Below are positions 25,587-32,333 of a DNA stretch of 39,759 bases, piece after piece. The stretch spans positions 1 to 39,759 of the forward strand of contig DAJR01000035.1 in the NCBI GenBank assembly GCA_002496385.1, read 5' to 3'. Each line of letters opens with the position of its first letter. Positions within the stretch are counted from its first letter, which is position 1. The notes below the pieces were generated by a model, which saw only the letters and a list, made by a program, of their open reading frames with translations, did no database searches and was not told the DNA's origin. This DNA is from Methanomassiliicoccales archaeon UBA147 (GTDB lineage: Archaea; Thermoplasmatota; Thermoplasmata; SG8-5). The position numbers were made by a program, and so were the translations under genes.

Positions 25587-25930
25587 TTTACCTGGCTCCG
25601 CCAGGTGGCGACGGCCGAACAAGGTTCGGCCGCGGTGCGAAGTTATCGACAACTTCGGCGATACATGGCTATCGGCCTTGGGAAGTCATACGCAAACTAT
25701 GCGGGCCTGTACCCCGCCCAGTTCCTTCGGAATTGGGCTAGCTCGCAACGACTTCGTCGTTGCTTGGCTCAGCTAGGTGGCGCTGGCCGAACCAAGTTCG
25801 GCCGCGTCTCGACGTCCTGTCGGACGTCTCCGATACCGGCCGAGCAAGCTCGGCCTCCCTCAACGTCCTTCGGACGTTTTCGGAGCACCCGGCTCCTGTA
25901 TAACGGTTAAGAGCCTTTATACGCTACAGG
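25587..25930 (+). pseudogene. Decayed tRNA-Lys copy split by arrays of short palindromes
   Basis: Three pieces of the downstream tRNA-Lys gene occur in order: GCGGGCCTGTA (25701-25711, with the same leader CGCAAACTAT), GCTCAGCTAGGTGG (25767-25780) and GGAGCACCCGGCTC (25882-25895). Together they rebuild the first ~38 nt of the tRNA. The gaps and the flank are filled with perfect palindromes: GGCCGAAC/GTTCGGCC twice (25613-25631, 25785-25803), GCAACGAC/GTCGTTGC (25745-25763), GACGTCC/GGACGTC (25811-25828), GGCCGAGC/GCTCGGCC-type (25838-25855) and AACGTCC/GGACGTT (25862-25878). CGGTTAAGAGCC at 25904-25915 is the anticodon arm in reverse complement. No protein is encoded. Confidence 0.65.
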
Positions 25931-25956
25931 CCCTAGTATAACATCCGCAACTATGC

Positions 25957-26030
25957 GGGCCTGTAGCTCAGCTAGGTGGAGCACCCGGCTCTTAACCGGG
26001 GAGTCAAGGGTTCGAATCCCTTCAGGCCCG
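25957..26030 (+). tRNA. tRNA-Lys (anticodon CUU)
   Basis: A 74-nt cloverleaf. Acceptor GGGCCTG pairs with CAGGCCC, discriminator G; D arm with TAGCTCAGCTAGGTGG (box A). The anticodon stem CCCGG/CCGGG carries loop CTCTTAA, giving anticodon CUU at 25991-25993. The T arm contains GGGTTCGAATCCC (box B). No intron and no encoded CCA. TTTATA near 25917 is the likely TATA element and TTTTTT at 26034-26039 the terminator. Confidence 0.95.
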
Positions 26031-26126
26031 TAATTTTTTCAACAGGTTAAAGGCTTTTGCGAAAGAAATAATTACTATCGATGCGATACAGAATCGTCCG
26101 GGTGCTGACCCGGAGGAGGCATGAAC

Positions 26127-26516
26127 ATGAAATTTGGAGCAATGGCAGCAGTCCTGGTCGTCGGTATGATGGTGTTTGCGGGCCTGGCGGGCGCATCGAG
26201 GCATGCGGACGTAACCACGGACAAGGAGACGTATGATGTGGGCGAGGATGTGACTATATACATCACGAACAACGGGGCCGAGCCCTACACGATCCGCGGC
26301 GGGTACTATGTCACGACCCAGAAGGGCGAGCCAGTGTGCGACCCCTACAGGGCCATAGTCTGGATAGCGATACTGCCCGGCGGCACAGTCACGTACCACT
26401 GGAACCAGACCTATGCCAACAGCGCGTTCGGCGCTGACGGCGAGCAGGTCGCGCCCGGCAAGTATGTGGTGAGGCAGTACACGACACCGATGACGGCAAC
26501 TATCTGGATAGTGTAA
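26127..26516 (+). CDS. Secreted single-domain BsuPI-like protein
   Basis: The product has 129 residues: a signal peptide (MKFGAMAAVLVVGMMVFAGLAG) and one beta domain of the same family as the three domains at 24388-25458 (ADVTTDKETYDVGEDVTIYITN, then YHWNQTYANS, VAPGKYVV). ATG 26127 is 7 nt after GGAGGAGG; the in-frame ATG 26121 abuts it. A CCGGG/CCCGG hairpin just before the RBS resembles the one in the leader of the larger relative, so a shared control element is possible. A terminator follows. Confidence 0.7.
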   Translation: MKFGAMAAVLVVGMMVFAGLAGASRHADVTTDKETYDVGEDVTIYITNNGAEPYTIRGGYYVTTQKGEPVCDPYRAIVWIAILPGGTVTYHWNQTYANSAFGADGEQVAPGKYVVRQYTTPMTATIWIV

Positions 26517-26531
26517 ATTGATTTTTGGGTT

Positions 26532-26565
26532 GCCAGCCCTTTACCGGGCTGGCGGCTGCGTTTTT
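26532..26565 (+). terminator. Terminator of the small BsuPI-like gene
   Basis: Perfect stem GCCAGCCC / GGGCTGGC with loop TTTACC, then GCGTTTTTG. Confidence 0.75.
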
Positions 26566-26653
26566 GTGGGGGGTGGGGAAGTGTTGGTGTTATCATGGGG
26601 GGTGCTGAGGTGTCGAAATGATATTTGCATTAGCCGACATTCGTGCTGAATAC

Positions 26654-27562
26654 TCATTCGATTAGCTTTAATTTTATAAGTCTGGACCGAATTGAACCTT
26701 TATTTCTGCCAAATTGATTTGCTATATCATCAAGCGATAGGTTTTTTTCGTAAGCCTCTCGCAATTTCGCGTCCTCGCCCTCTGTCCAAGGCTTATACGC
26801 ATTTGGACATGTCTTCCGTATTTCATCAACGTTGTACGATTTATTTGAGGTAGTGCTCTCTACTCCCGCATGTGTTTTATCGATTCTGTTATTTACATCA
26901 CAAACTGTAATTATAGCGGCCACCAATTTGTAACAACAATTATCCCTCTCATAAGGTTCTCCAAGACTTATACACATGTAGACCTTATCAGCGTCAATAG
27001 AGTATATGCCAGGTTCTCTATTAAGATATTCATCCTCGAGATCTGGATCTGTAACGCTCAATGTGTAGTGTGTTTGATTATAGGAAAATTTTACTTTGAC
27101 AGTACGTTTTTTCTTTTCCTCGTAGTCCTTATCTTCACGTAAAATCTTTACATTATAAACTCTGATGAAAAGTAATGAAGAACCCAGTGCCTTCTCTTCG
27201 ATATATTTACAAGATATCCTGTCCTTGGAAGGGTGGTTGTTATCCCAAAGTATGGGCATCCGGTCACACAAATTGTCCAGTTTGTTGGATGGGTATGTTC
27301 CCACTTTGGCCCATTTTCCGGAAGTTATCAGCCAATTCTCTGGCTGGTAAGATTTGGGTTGGAATTTATCAAGAGGTATACGTATTATATCTAAAAGGGC
27401 AGGCAAGGATCCATCAGCCAATTCTATCTGCCTTAGATTCAATTCTCCTTTGCCTGCCCTGGACACTGGCCTTATCCAGGCATTATCGCTCACAGACTTT
27501 CCAGCAACACACTTTCCGTTGTATTTCCTTGAGTTGGCCAAACAGACTATGTCTCTATCCAC
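26654..27562 (-). CDS. Dual-OB-like domain protein with C-terminal SANT/Myb-like helix bundle, partner of DUF488 genes
   Basis: The product has 302 residues. The N-terminal part carries IVCLANSRKYNGKCVAGKS and WIRPVS, the opening I associate with the dual OB-containing domain linked to DUF488 proteins. The last ~50 residues (WTEGEDAKLREAYEKN ... ANQFGRNKGSIRSRLIKL) form a SANT/HTH-like bundle that in many proteins reads DNA or chromatin. GTG 27562 is chosen because GGAGAG is 9 nt upstream; it starts 5 bp after the second DUF488 gene, so it is the third gene of that operon. AT-rich codon use differs from the core genome. The family assignment is from memory of the motif and is moderately sure. 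Confidence 0.6.
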   Translation of the reverse strand: MDRDIVCLANSRKYNGKCVAGKSVSDNAWIRPVSRAGKGELNLRQIELADGSLPALLDIIRIPLDKFQPKSYQPENWLITSGKWAKVGTYPSNKLDNLCDRMPILWDNNHPSKDRISCKYIEEKALGSSLLFIRVYNVKILREDKDYEEKKKRTVKVKFSYNQTHYTLSVTDPDLEDEYLNREPGIYSIDADKVYMCISLGEPYERDNCCYKLVAAIITVCDVNNRIDKTHAGVESTTSNKSYNVDEIRKTCPNAYKPWTEGEDAKLREAYEKNLSLDDIANQFGRNKGSIRSRLIKLKLIE

Positions 27563-27567
27563 GATAT

Positions 27568-28008
27568 CTATCTCTCCAAATGTTTTATCACTATGTCTCT
27601 GTTTGCTGCTGCCAGGTATTCTGCCAGCAGCCTGCGATGGCACGCATCCGCGGTCTCCTCGCTGCATAGTAGGCACGCGCCGTCAAACAGCGCCCAATCT
27701 ATGTTTTTCAGAATGTCCCGTTCTTTCAGAATTTGAATGTATTCCCTCTCATATCCAATCCAATCTATTTGTTTGTCCCTGTACCTGTCCAGCAATTCCT
27801 TAGTGGGCGCGTATTCAGGTTTGTACACATATTCAATATTCCCTATTTTGGGAAGAAGGTAAGAGAGATCCTCGCCCTTGGCGAATCCGGCCAATTGCGA
27901 TTTATTGTTCAGCCGGATATCGATAAGGCGTTTCACATTGTTTCGAATGAGCAATTCAAAGAACTGCGCGGCAGTTTTCTTAGTAAAGCCGATTGTATAA
28001 AGATTCAT
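27568..28008 (-). CDS. DUF488-family protein, copy 2
   Basis: A 146-residue DUF488 protein: NLYTIGFTKKTAAQFFELL at the start, IDIRLNNKSQLAGF in the middle, and the conserved cysteine-histidine motif L-L-C-S-E-E-x4-C-H-R-R near the end. It overlaps the first DUF488 gene by 4 nt (ATGA). Two different DUF488 proteins and an OB protein in one operon suggest a multi-subunit complex. The molecular function of DUF488 is not settled; the C-x-x-E/C-H-R motif could be catalytic or bind metal. Confidence 0.85.
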   Translation of the reverse strand: MNLYTIGFTKKTAAQFFELLIRNNVKRLIDIRLNNKSQLAGFAKGEDLSYLLPKIGNIEYVYKPEYAPTKELLDRYRDKQIDWIGYEREYIQILKERDILKNIDWALFDGACLLCSEETADACHRRLLAEYLAAANRDIVIKHLER

Positions 28009-28619
28009 GCCTTCCCGCCCTCTGGTTTGTATGCAATCTCCCGCCCCCTTATCAGGTACGCTTCCAGGATGATATCGGCGCTTGTTTTTCTCTCGCCGAA
28101 GAGCTTTGTCTGTCTGTTGTCCAGATTGTAACGGGCAAGAAGTTCTGCCTCTAAATCCGAGTTTGACTTCAGTTCACCGGTTCCCAGGATATGAAAAACA
28201 CTCACATCTGACCCGGACAGGGCTCTGGAAACCAACACAAACCTATGGCAGTCCAGCGGCTCCTTCTCTGAGCACATCAGAACAACGTTCTCCCCCTCGG
28301 ACACCGCCCGGAGGACCTTCGCTATGCCATCTTTGAAATTTTTGGTCACCATAACCTTTGCATAATCGGTCTGCCCCTCCTCGGTCATCAAGCTGGGGTC
28401 GTTGGTCCGGCCACCCAACTCATCACCGAAATACACATACTCTATGCCCTCTGAGGCAAGAATGCCGGGTAGCGCATCTTTGTTGTAGTCAGCCATATAT
28501 TTACTGTATGGGCTGCTCCTGACGTCAATCACGAGGGTGATGTTGTGCATGCCAAGCAGTTCGATGAACCTTGATGGGTGATGGTTTGAATGGCCTATTG
28601 TGTAGCATCTCATTTCCAT
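28005..28619 (-). CDS. DUF488-family protein, copy 1
   Basis: A 204-residue member with the full pattern: CYTIGHSNHHPSRFIELL, VIDVRSSPYSKY, EYVYFGDELGGR and L-M-C-S-E-K-x-P-L-D-C-H-R. It is the first gene of the DUF488-DUF488-OB operon. TTTAAATACC (28642-28651, minus strand) lies about 25 bp before ATG 28619, giving a leaderless message. Confidence 0.88.
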   Translation of the reverse strand: MEMRCYTIGHSNHHPSRFIELLGMHNITLVIDVRSSPYSKYMADYNKDALPGILASEGIEYVYFGDELGGRTNDPSLMTEEGQTDYAKVMVTKNFKDGIAKVLRAVSEGENVVLMCSEKEPLDCHRFVLVSRALSGSDVSVFHILGTGELKSNSDLEAELLARYNLDNRQTKLFGERKTSADIILEAYLIRGREIAYKPEGGKA

Positions 28620-28727
28620 GATATTATGTAATGGGTTTTGTGGTATTTAAATTGGGGGGTGGGGTGGGTGAAAGTACCCGGGGGCCGCGTGCGCGGACGG
28701 GGGCAAGGGTGGGTGACAGAAGGCCCC

Positions 28728-29010
28728 CTACTCCCACCCTTCCAGCTTCTTCTGTTTGTATAGTTTTTCAAAACGCTTGATCGAGAGGTCCAGGTATTTC
28801 GGTTCTGTATCGACGCCGATGAATTTTCGTCCGTACATGAAGGCGGCCAGGCCGGTTGTGCTGCTGCCCGTGAATGGGTCTAATATGAGGTCGTCCTCGC
28901 ATGTGCTGGCCAGGACAATTCGTTTAAGCAGGTCCAGGGACTTCTGGGTGGGGTGCTTGCCGAAGGTCTTTTCCTCCGGCTTCGGGGTGTTGATGGCCCA
29001 GACCGAGATT
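28728..29010 (-). pseudogene. 3' fragment of a DNA (N4-cytosine/N6-adenine) methyltransferase
   Basis: About 93 codons in one frame encode only the C-terminal part of a beta-class-type methyltransferase: K-H-P-T-Q-K-S-L-D-L-L, then motif I DPFTGSSTTGLAA and GRKFIGVDTEPKYLDL. A TAA lies in frame just upstream of the fragment, and the catalytic DPPY/SPPY half is absent. The frame shifts near 29010 into sequence I cannot assign (29011-29146). It is a remnant of a restriction-modification or solitary methylase gene inside the accessory region. Confidence 0.75.
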
Positions 29011-29146
29011 GTTTATATTGCACTGTAAGGGGGGAAATAATTGCTGATTATGTCCCTCTAAAGAGAACTCACCCAGGTCTGTTATGTCGAGGGAGACCCG
29101 GCCCATGCTCTGAAATGTGTACAAGAAGGGGTGGGGGCGGCCAGCC

Positions 29147-29896
29147 CTAAATCTTTTCGAGAACCGTCTTGCCAAAATCCTTTGCTTTACCCGGAGAGAT
29201 GATGCCCGGATGCCCGATAGCCATTTCATCCGCCATGGCCTTCTCGATCGTGTCCCGGAGCAGGAAGGCGATGTCGAAGTTATTTGCCATGGAAATCAGC
29301 GTTTCCGGGTCAATGTCGGCATTGGCCATCAAAGACAACATGTCGAACCTGTCCTTCCTGACCTTGTCCCTGAGAAAATCGCTGCCCGCGCCCGACCTTA
29401 TGTCATAAGCTCTGTCCCAGGCGGCCTTGGCCTTGAGCAGGAACAAAGCTTCCGGTTCAGGAACGTACAGGTCGGAATCGCAAATCTTCATGGGCCTCTG
29501 ATGCTTCGAGGCGATTGTCCAGGGTAGCTCAATGTCTGTCCCATGGACCATATTTCTGTCCTCCAGAGTGCAGATGTCCAGGTATGTCTCGGAGGATTCG
29601 TTGCCCGGCTCAAGGTGCTTTATCCACTCCGCGACCCCGAAAGCTTTCTGCCTGAGGAAATAGCCGTTGTTGGCCAGATATAGGTCTGCCACCCTTCGTT
29701 TGATGTCCCAGGACGGCAGCACAACGTCAATGTCCCTGGATCCCAGGCCGGACGGGTTGTAGAAATACACCGCCCAGCCGCCGATGACGGTCGGGTGGTA
29801 GCCCAGGATATCGTTCATCCATCTGGCGAAGTTCTCGACCTCTTTGAGGGAAAGGTCTGTCCAGCGTTTTCCATATCTGGTCCATTCACCGTTCAT
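29147..29896 (-). CDS. AbiEii-like nucleotidyltransferase (toxin-like), module 1
   Basis: The product has 249 residues. The nucleotidyltransferase core shows G39-G40-W41 and S-R-D55-I-D57-V-V-L; the third acidic residue is probably in the YLDICTLED strand, and the helix EPEALFLLKAKAAWDR follows as in AbiEii/minimal NTase families. Type IV toxins of this group transfer nucleotides to tRNA or bind GTP. ATG 29896 is chosen: it overlaps the stop of the wHTH gene (ATGA) with GGAG upstream, so the pair is coupled in the usual antitoxin-first order. Confidence 0.72.
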   Translation of the reverse strand: MNGEWTRYGKRWTDLSLKEVENFARWMNDILGYHPTVIGGWAVYFYNPSGLGSRDIDVVLPSWDIKRRVADLYLANNGYFLRQKAFGVAEWIKHLEPGNESSETYLDICTLEDRNMVHGTDIELPWTIASKHQRPMKICDSDLYVPEPEALFLLKAKAAWDRAYDIRSGAGSDFLRDKVRKDRFDMLSLMANADIDPETLISMANNFDIAFLLRDTIEKAMADEMAIGHPGIISPGKAKDFGKTVLEKI

Positions 29897-30489
29897 ATCT
29901 CCACGCCCCACAGTTCCCTGAGAAGCGGTTTGGCATAGGCGCCCTTGCCGTCGCAGAACACATCTATCACTGTCTGGACCCTGTCCGTGAAATTGCCCTC
30001 CAAGGGCATTGCAGGGCCGGCCGGGCCGTAGCAGCAGACCAGTGTGTTCCCGGGCTGGGCGGTTTCCAGGTAATTTTTGATGCCTGCCGGGTCATCGGCA
30101 TAGAACGACACCTCTCCGGGCCTGTAATAAGCTGAATACCTGGCCATGGCCGTTCCCAGGCAGAATATCGCTCCCTTTCCGCTCAGTTCCTCGATAACAA
30201 GCTCTTCATTGGCTGCAACCTTCACGCGGAACGCCCTGAGTTCGTCCATGCGCCTGAACAGGGCCACATACCTCAGCAGGCCGACCGGATCTGCCAGGAC
30301 GTATCTGGAGCCATCCGGCCTTGTGGAGCGTTCCACGTAACCGAGCCTCTGCAATTCCGTGATGACCTTGCTCACCTGGCCTGCGGATACCCTGTTCCCG
30401 CAGAGCTTCCGGAGCCCCAGCTGGGAGAACCTGTTCGCGGACAGTGCCGCCTTCATCACCATCATGGTCTTCGGTTGTATGTGCTTCAT
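29893..30489 (-). CDS. AbiEi-like winged-HTH antitoxin-like protein, module 1
   Basis: The product has 198 residues. A winged HTH (about 10-65: RKLCGNRVSAGQVSKVITEL then GYVERSTRPDG) is followed by a C-terminal domain with AMARYSAYYRPGEVSFY and the closing TVIDVFCDGKGAYAKPLL, typical of AbiEi/type IV antitoxin regulators. It precedes and overlaps the nucleotidyltransferase gene. AGGTGA lies 6 nt before ATG 30489. An inverted repeat between TATA box and start would allow autorepression. Confidence 0.7.
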   Translation of the reverse strand: MKHIQPKTMMVMKAALSANRFSQLGLRKLCGNRVSAGQVSKVITELQRLGYVERSTRPDGSRYVLADPVGLLRYVALFRRMDELRAFRVKVAANEELVIEELSGKGAIFCLGTAMARYSAYYRPGEVSFYADDPAGIKNYLETAQPGNTLVCCYGPAGPAMPLEGNFTDRVQTVIDVFCDGKGAYAKPLLRELWGVEI

Positions 30490-30507
30490 AATTCACCTTT
30501 TACTGAA

Positions 30508-30541
30508 ACATTCACTAAATGGTGAAAGTAGTATAAATAAG
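30508..30541 (-). promoter_or_regulatory. Promoter/operator of AbiE-like module 1
   Basis: Minus-strand TATA (TTATTTATAC, 30532-30541) with TTCAC/GTGAA inverted repeat (30511-30526) immediately downstream, and another TTCAC half-site at 30492-30496. Confidence 0.4.
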
Positions 30542-30623
30542 GTTCGGCGGGAGCATCCTGTTGACGCGCCAGTTATAACTAAGTTGTAACTATCAATATA
30601 TCCGATTATCAGGATACCCTAGC

Positions 30624-30836
30624 ATGGAAGAAACCCCCTCGCCCGACCGCGTCCTGGCCGGCGACTCGATGCATTACGATGAAGAGGGCAATGCCTGTGC
30701 GGTATGCGTGATATGCGGGTGCGTGGTGGACATAGCCTTTGATGATTATGTTGAGATGGCCATAACCGAGAAGAGGGGGCTGGGGATGGAACGGGCTGGC
30801 AAGAGGTGGTTGTGGTGTGGGGGGTGCGCGCCTTAG
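30624..30836 (+). CDS. Small putative zinc-binding protein
   Basis: A 70-residue protein with C-A-V-C-V-I-C-G-C in the middle and W-C-G-G-C at the end, enough cysteines for one zinc site. ATCAATATATCC (30592-30603) is a TATA candidate about 25 bp before the ATG, which favours a real leaderless gene. I do not recognise the family. The structured repeat starts 4 bp after the stop. Confidence 0.45.
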   Translation: MEETPSPDRVLAGDSMHYDEEGNACAVCVICGCVVDIAFDDYVEMAITEKRGLGMERAGKRWLWCGGCAP

Positions 30837-30840
30837 GTTC

Positions 30841-31104
30841 AACCATCCCTGCGAGCCGTTCCGGTCAACACCATCAAACCCCGCCTGTGAGGGCGGGGTT
30901 GTGGGCGCGGCCAGGTTAAAAGCCGCGCCTGGTGATGATTAAGCTCATCCTTAGGAAACCTCGGGCGTAAGCCCGGGGAGGTGTCTAAACCGGCGGACGA
31001 CCCGTTTTCGGAACCCCGACACCGGCTCTCCAGGATGTTGGTTGGGGGTGCCCATGTGGCCACGAAAGTTTGAGAGAATCGAACCCTTGCCAGAGCTTCC
31101 AAAT
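30841..31104 (+). ncRNA. Structured ~260-nt repeat, copy 1 (candidate ncRNA or IS-derived element)
   Basis: Aligns end to end with 32334-32596 in the same orientation. Shared blocks: CAACCATCCCT, TTCCGGNCAACNCCATCAAA, GGTGATGATTAAG, TCATCCTTAGGAAACCTCG, GGGGAGGTGTCTAAACCGG, CCCCGNCACCGGC and GAATCG..ACCC.TGC..AGAGCTT. Between the blocks are stems: CCCCGCC/GGCGGGG (30880-30899), GCGCGGC/GCCGCGC (about 30905-30928) and CCTCGGGC/GCCCGGGGAGG (about 30958-30982). In the other copy the second and third stems have different bases but still pair. The strand is taken from the terminator that follows. No protein is supported. Confidence 0.6.
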
Positions 31105-31130
31105 CCCCGGGCTTACACCCGGGGTTTTTT
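31105..31130 (+). terminator. Terminator at the end of structured repeat copy 1
   Basis: CCCCGGG / CCCGGGG stem, 6-nt loop, then six T. Its position right after the repeat suggests that the repeat is transcribed rightwards. Confidence 0.65.
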
Positions 31131-31308
31131 GCCCCCATATGCCCTATTAAATTGGGAGCAAGCGCACTCGCTACCAAGCGCTCCTAAACCCCGCCCTCAC
31201 AGGCGGGGCATGCCGCCACCACATCGACGTGCCTGGCGCCATGTTAGGCGGGGCAGGTTTGCCCCCTAGTCCATCTTTAATATTCGATCAAAGACTATTG
31301 CCAGCCAG
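31131..31308. other. Hairpin-rich spacer with inverted copy of a repeat stem
   Basis: No gene seen. AAACCCCGCC-CTCACA-GGCGGGG at 31186-31208 is the reverse complement of the first stem-loop of the structured repeat (30877-30900), loop included, so 30877-31209 is bracketed by inverted hairpins like a small mobile element. GGGGCAGGTTTGCCCC (31248-31265) is a further hairpin next to the 3' end of the zinc-ribbon gene. Confidence 0.5.
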
Positions 31309-31491
31309 CTATTCCCCTAAGAACTGTGTCCATTGGTGCTTGCATTTACCGCAATACAGGCTTCTAGAACCATGCAGTTTTGCCTCTTTGTGCTTTGTCA
31401 GCACTTTCACTCGGCCATTGCCGCATTTGGGGCATCTTTCCGGGGCCGGGATTCCATCCTTCTGTAGTTCTTCGATTGTTATCGGAGCCAT
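31309..31491 (-). CDS. Small zinc-ribbon protein coupled to the DUF7662-like nuclease
   Basis: A 60-residue protein whose core is C-P-K-C-G-N-G ... L-Y-C-G-K-C-K-H-Q-W, a complete four-cysteine zinc ribbon. It begins directly after the nuclease stop codon (TGA then ATG, no spacer), so it is translated with that gene and probably acts with it, for example as a nucleic-acid-binding subunit (inference). Confidence 0.7.
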   Translation of the reverse strand: MAPITIEELQKDGIPAPERCPKCGNGRVKVLTKHKEAKLHGSRSLYCGKCKHQWTQFLGE

Positions 31492-32160
31492 TCATTTCAC
31501 CTCCAGCTTCTCCAGTTTCCCATCTACATCGACAAAGTAAAACTCCACGCCCCCCACCAAATTCCCATACCTCCTCAACCATTCCTCCGGGACCCTTCGG
31601 TCGTTTCCGAACACCAGGAACTTGTGTTTTGCCTCAATTTTTTCCAGCAACCAGACATGCTCCGCGATTACGGAAAACTTTGCTGGAGGCAGGCCCTGAC
31701 CCCGAACCATAGTGTAGAATTTTGCGTCTCCTACAATACTTTTATCTTCCGAAACGAAATCGAAGAGCTTCTTCACGCCGCCAATCGCCCCGGGTTTGAG
31801 GTCTTTTCTGTAATGCTGGGACATTATTTCCCGGCAGGAGTTCTCGAACTCGGCGGCACTGCTTCTGGGCAATTCCTTTATCTGAGTTGGCTCTTGATGA
31901 GTGTGTATTTCGGCTCCATCGGCTTTCACGAATTCAACGGTTTGATTATCGAAGTTTATGAAAGCTACCTTCCATCCGACGCTCAGCCACCCGTCGAAGG
32001 CCTGGACGTGGCGCGGGTCTTCCGCCCACCATGCCCGATAAACGCGGGCAGATCGTGGCAGGCTGAATCCGAGCAATTCTTCAATCTGGTCGAAGCTCAT
32101 TTTTGTTCTTTCATTTCTCTGCTGGCGCAGATAGATTCCTAATGTGTTGTACTTTCCCAT
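31492..32160 (-). CDS. DUF7662-like domain fused to a PD-(D/E)XK nuclease-like domain
   Basis: The product has 222 residues. Residues 1-75 match the small domain seen at the start of many restriction-like proteins (GKYNTLGIYLRQQ, FDQIEELLGFSLPRSARVY, WWAED, GWLSVGWKV). Residues 105-215 contain D124 in KLFDFVSEDK and the G-D135-A-K137-F strand, a PD-(D/E)XK nuclease signature, followed by helices and a Trp-rich tail. It probably cuts DNA in a defence setting. ATG 32160 (MGKYN) is chosen because the TATA box at 32192-32201 would place transcription start below the in-frame ATG 32178. The gene pair is bracketed by direct structured repeats. Confidence 0.72.
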   Translation of the reverse strand: MGKYNTLGIYLRQQRNERTKMSFDQIEELLGFSLPRSARVYRAWWAEDPRHVQAFDGWLSVGWKVAFINFDNQTVEFVKADGAEIHTHQEPTQIKELPRSSAAEFENSCREIMSQHYRKDLKPGAIGGVKKLFDFVSEDKSIVGDAKFYTMVRGQGLPPAKFSVIAEHVWLLEKIEAKHKFLVFGNDRRVPEEWLRRYGNLVGGVEFYFVDVDGKLEKLEVK

Positions 32161-32191
32161 TTCAATTCCACAAAACATATACGCGAATCTA

Positions 32192-32220
32192 ATATATAAA
32201 TGTTCCTTTCCTAAGGAACA
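32192..32220 (-). promoter_or_regulatory. TATA box with abutting perfect palindrome, DUF7662-nuclease promoter
   Basis: On the minus strand TTTATATATT (32192-32201) is preceded by TGTTCCTT-tcct-AAGGAACA (32201-32220), a perfect 8-bp inverted repeat covering the BRE position; a bound factor would block or recruit TFB. The remaining 32221-32333 shows only two copies of TACATCGACA and no gene. Confidence 0.5.
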
Positions 32221-32333
32221 CTATGTACATCGACACCTTATACCTCATAACATGACAACATATACATCGACAATTCCGGGACAACGGCATTCTCGATTTC
32301 ATCAAACTTGGTCAGTATCGCCTGAAAGAGAGC

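Noticed and set aside
25701..25895. Multi-intron tRNA-Lys gene
   Set aside because: The pieces rebuild only the 5' half of the tRNA; the anticodon loop and 3' half are missing and no bulge-helix-bulge junctions are evident.
25605..25910. 101-codon frame in the palindrome region before tRNA-Lys
   Set aside because: The sequence is explained by tRNA fragments and palindromes; the predicted protein is low-complexity with no RBS or TATA support.
29011..29146. N-terminal part of the methyltransferase in a shifted frame
   Set aside because: The frame reads FQSMGRVSLDITDL and similar, but no DPPY-type motif or other methylase block can be found, so I left it unassigned.
30905..30960. C/D box sRNA (TGATGA box C) in the structured repeats
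   Set aside because: Box C-like TGATGA is present but no CTGA box D lies at the right distance in either copy.
30839..31177. 112-codon minus-strand frame across structured repeat copy 1
   Set aside because: A similar frame in copy 2 arises from the same structured DNA; stems change by compensating bases, not by synonymous codons.
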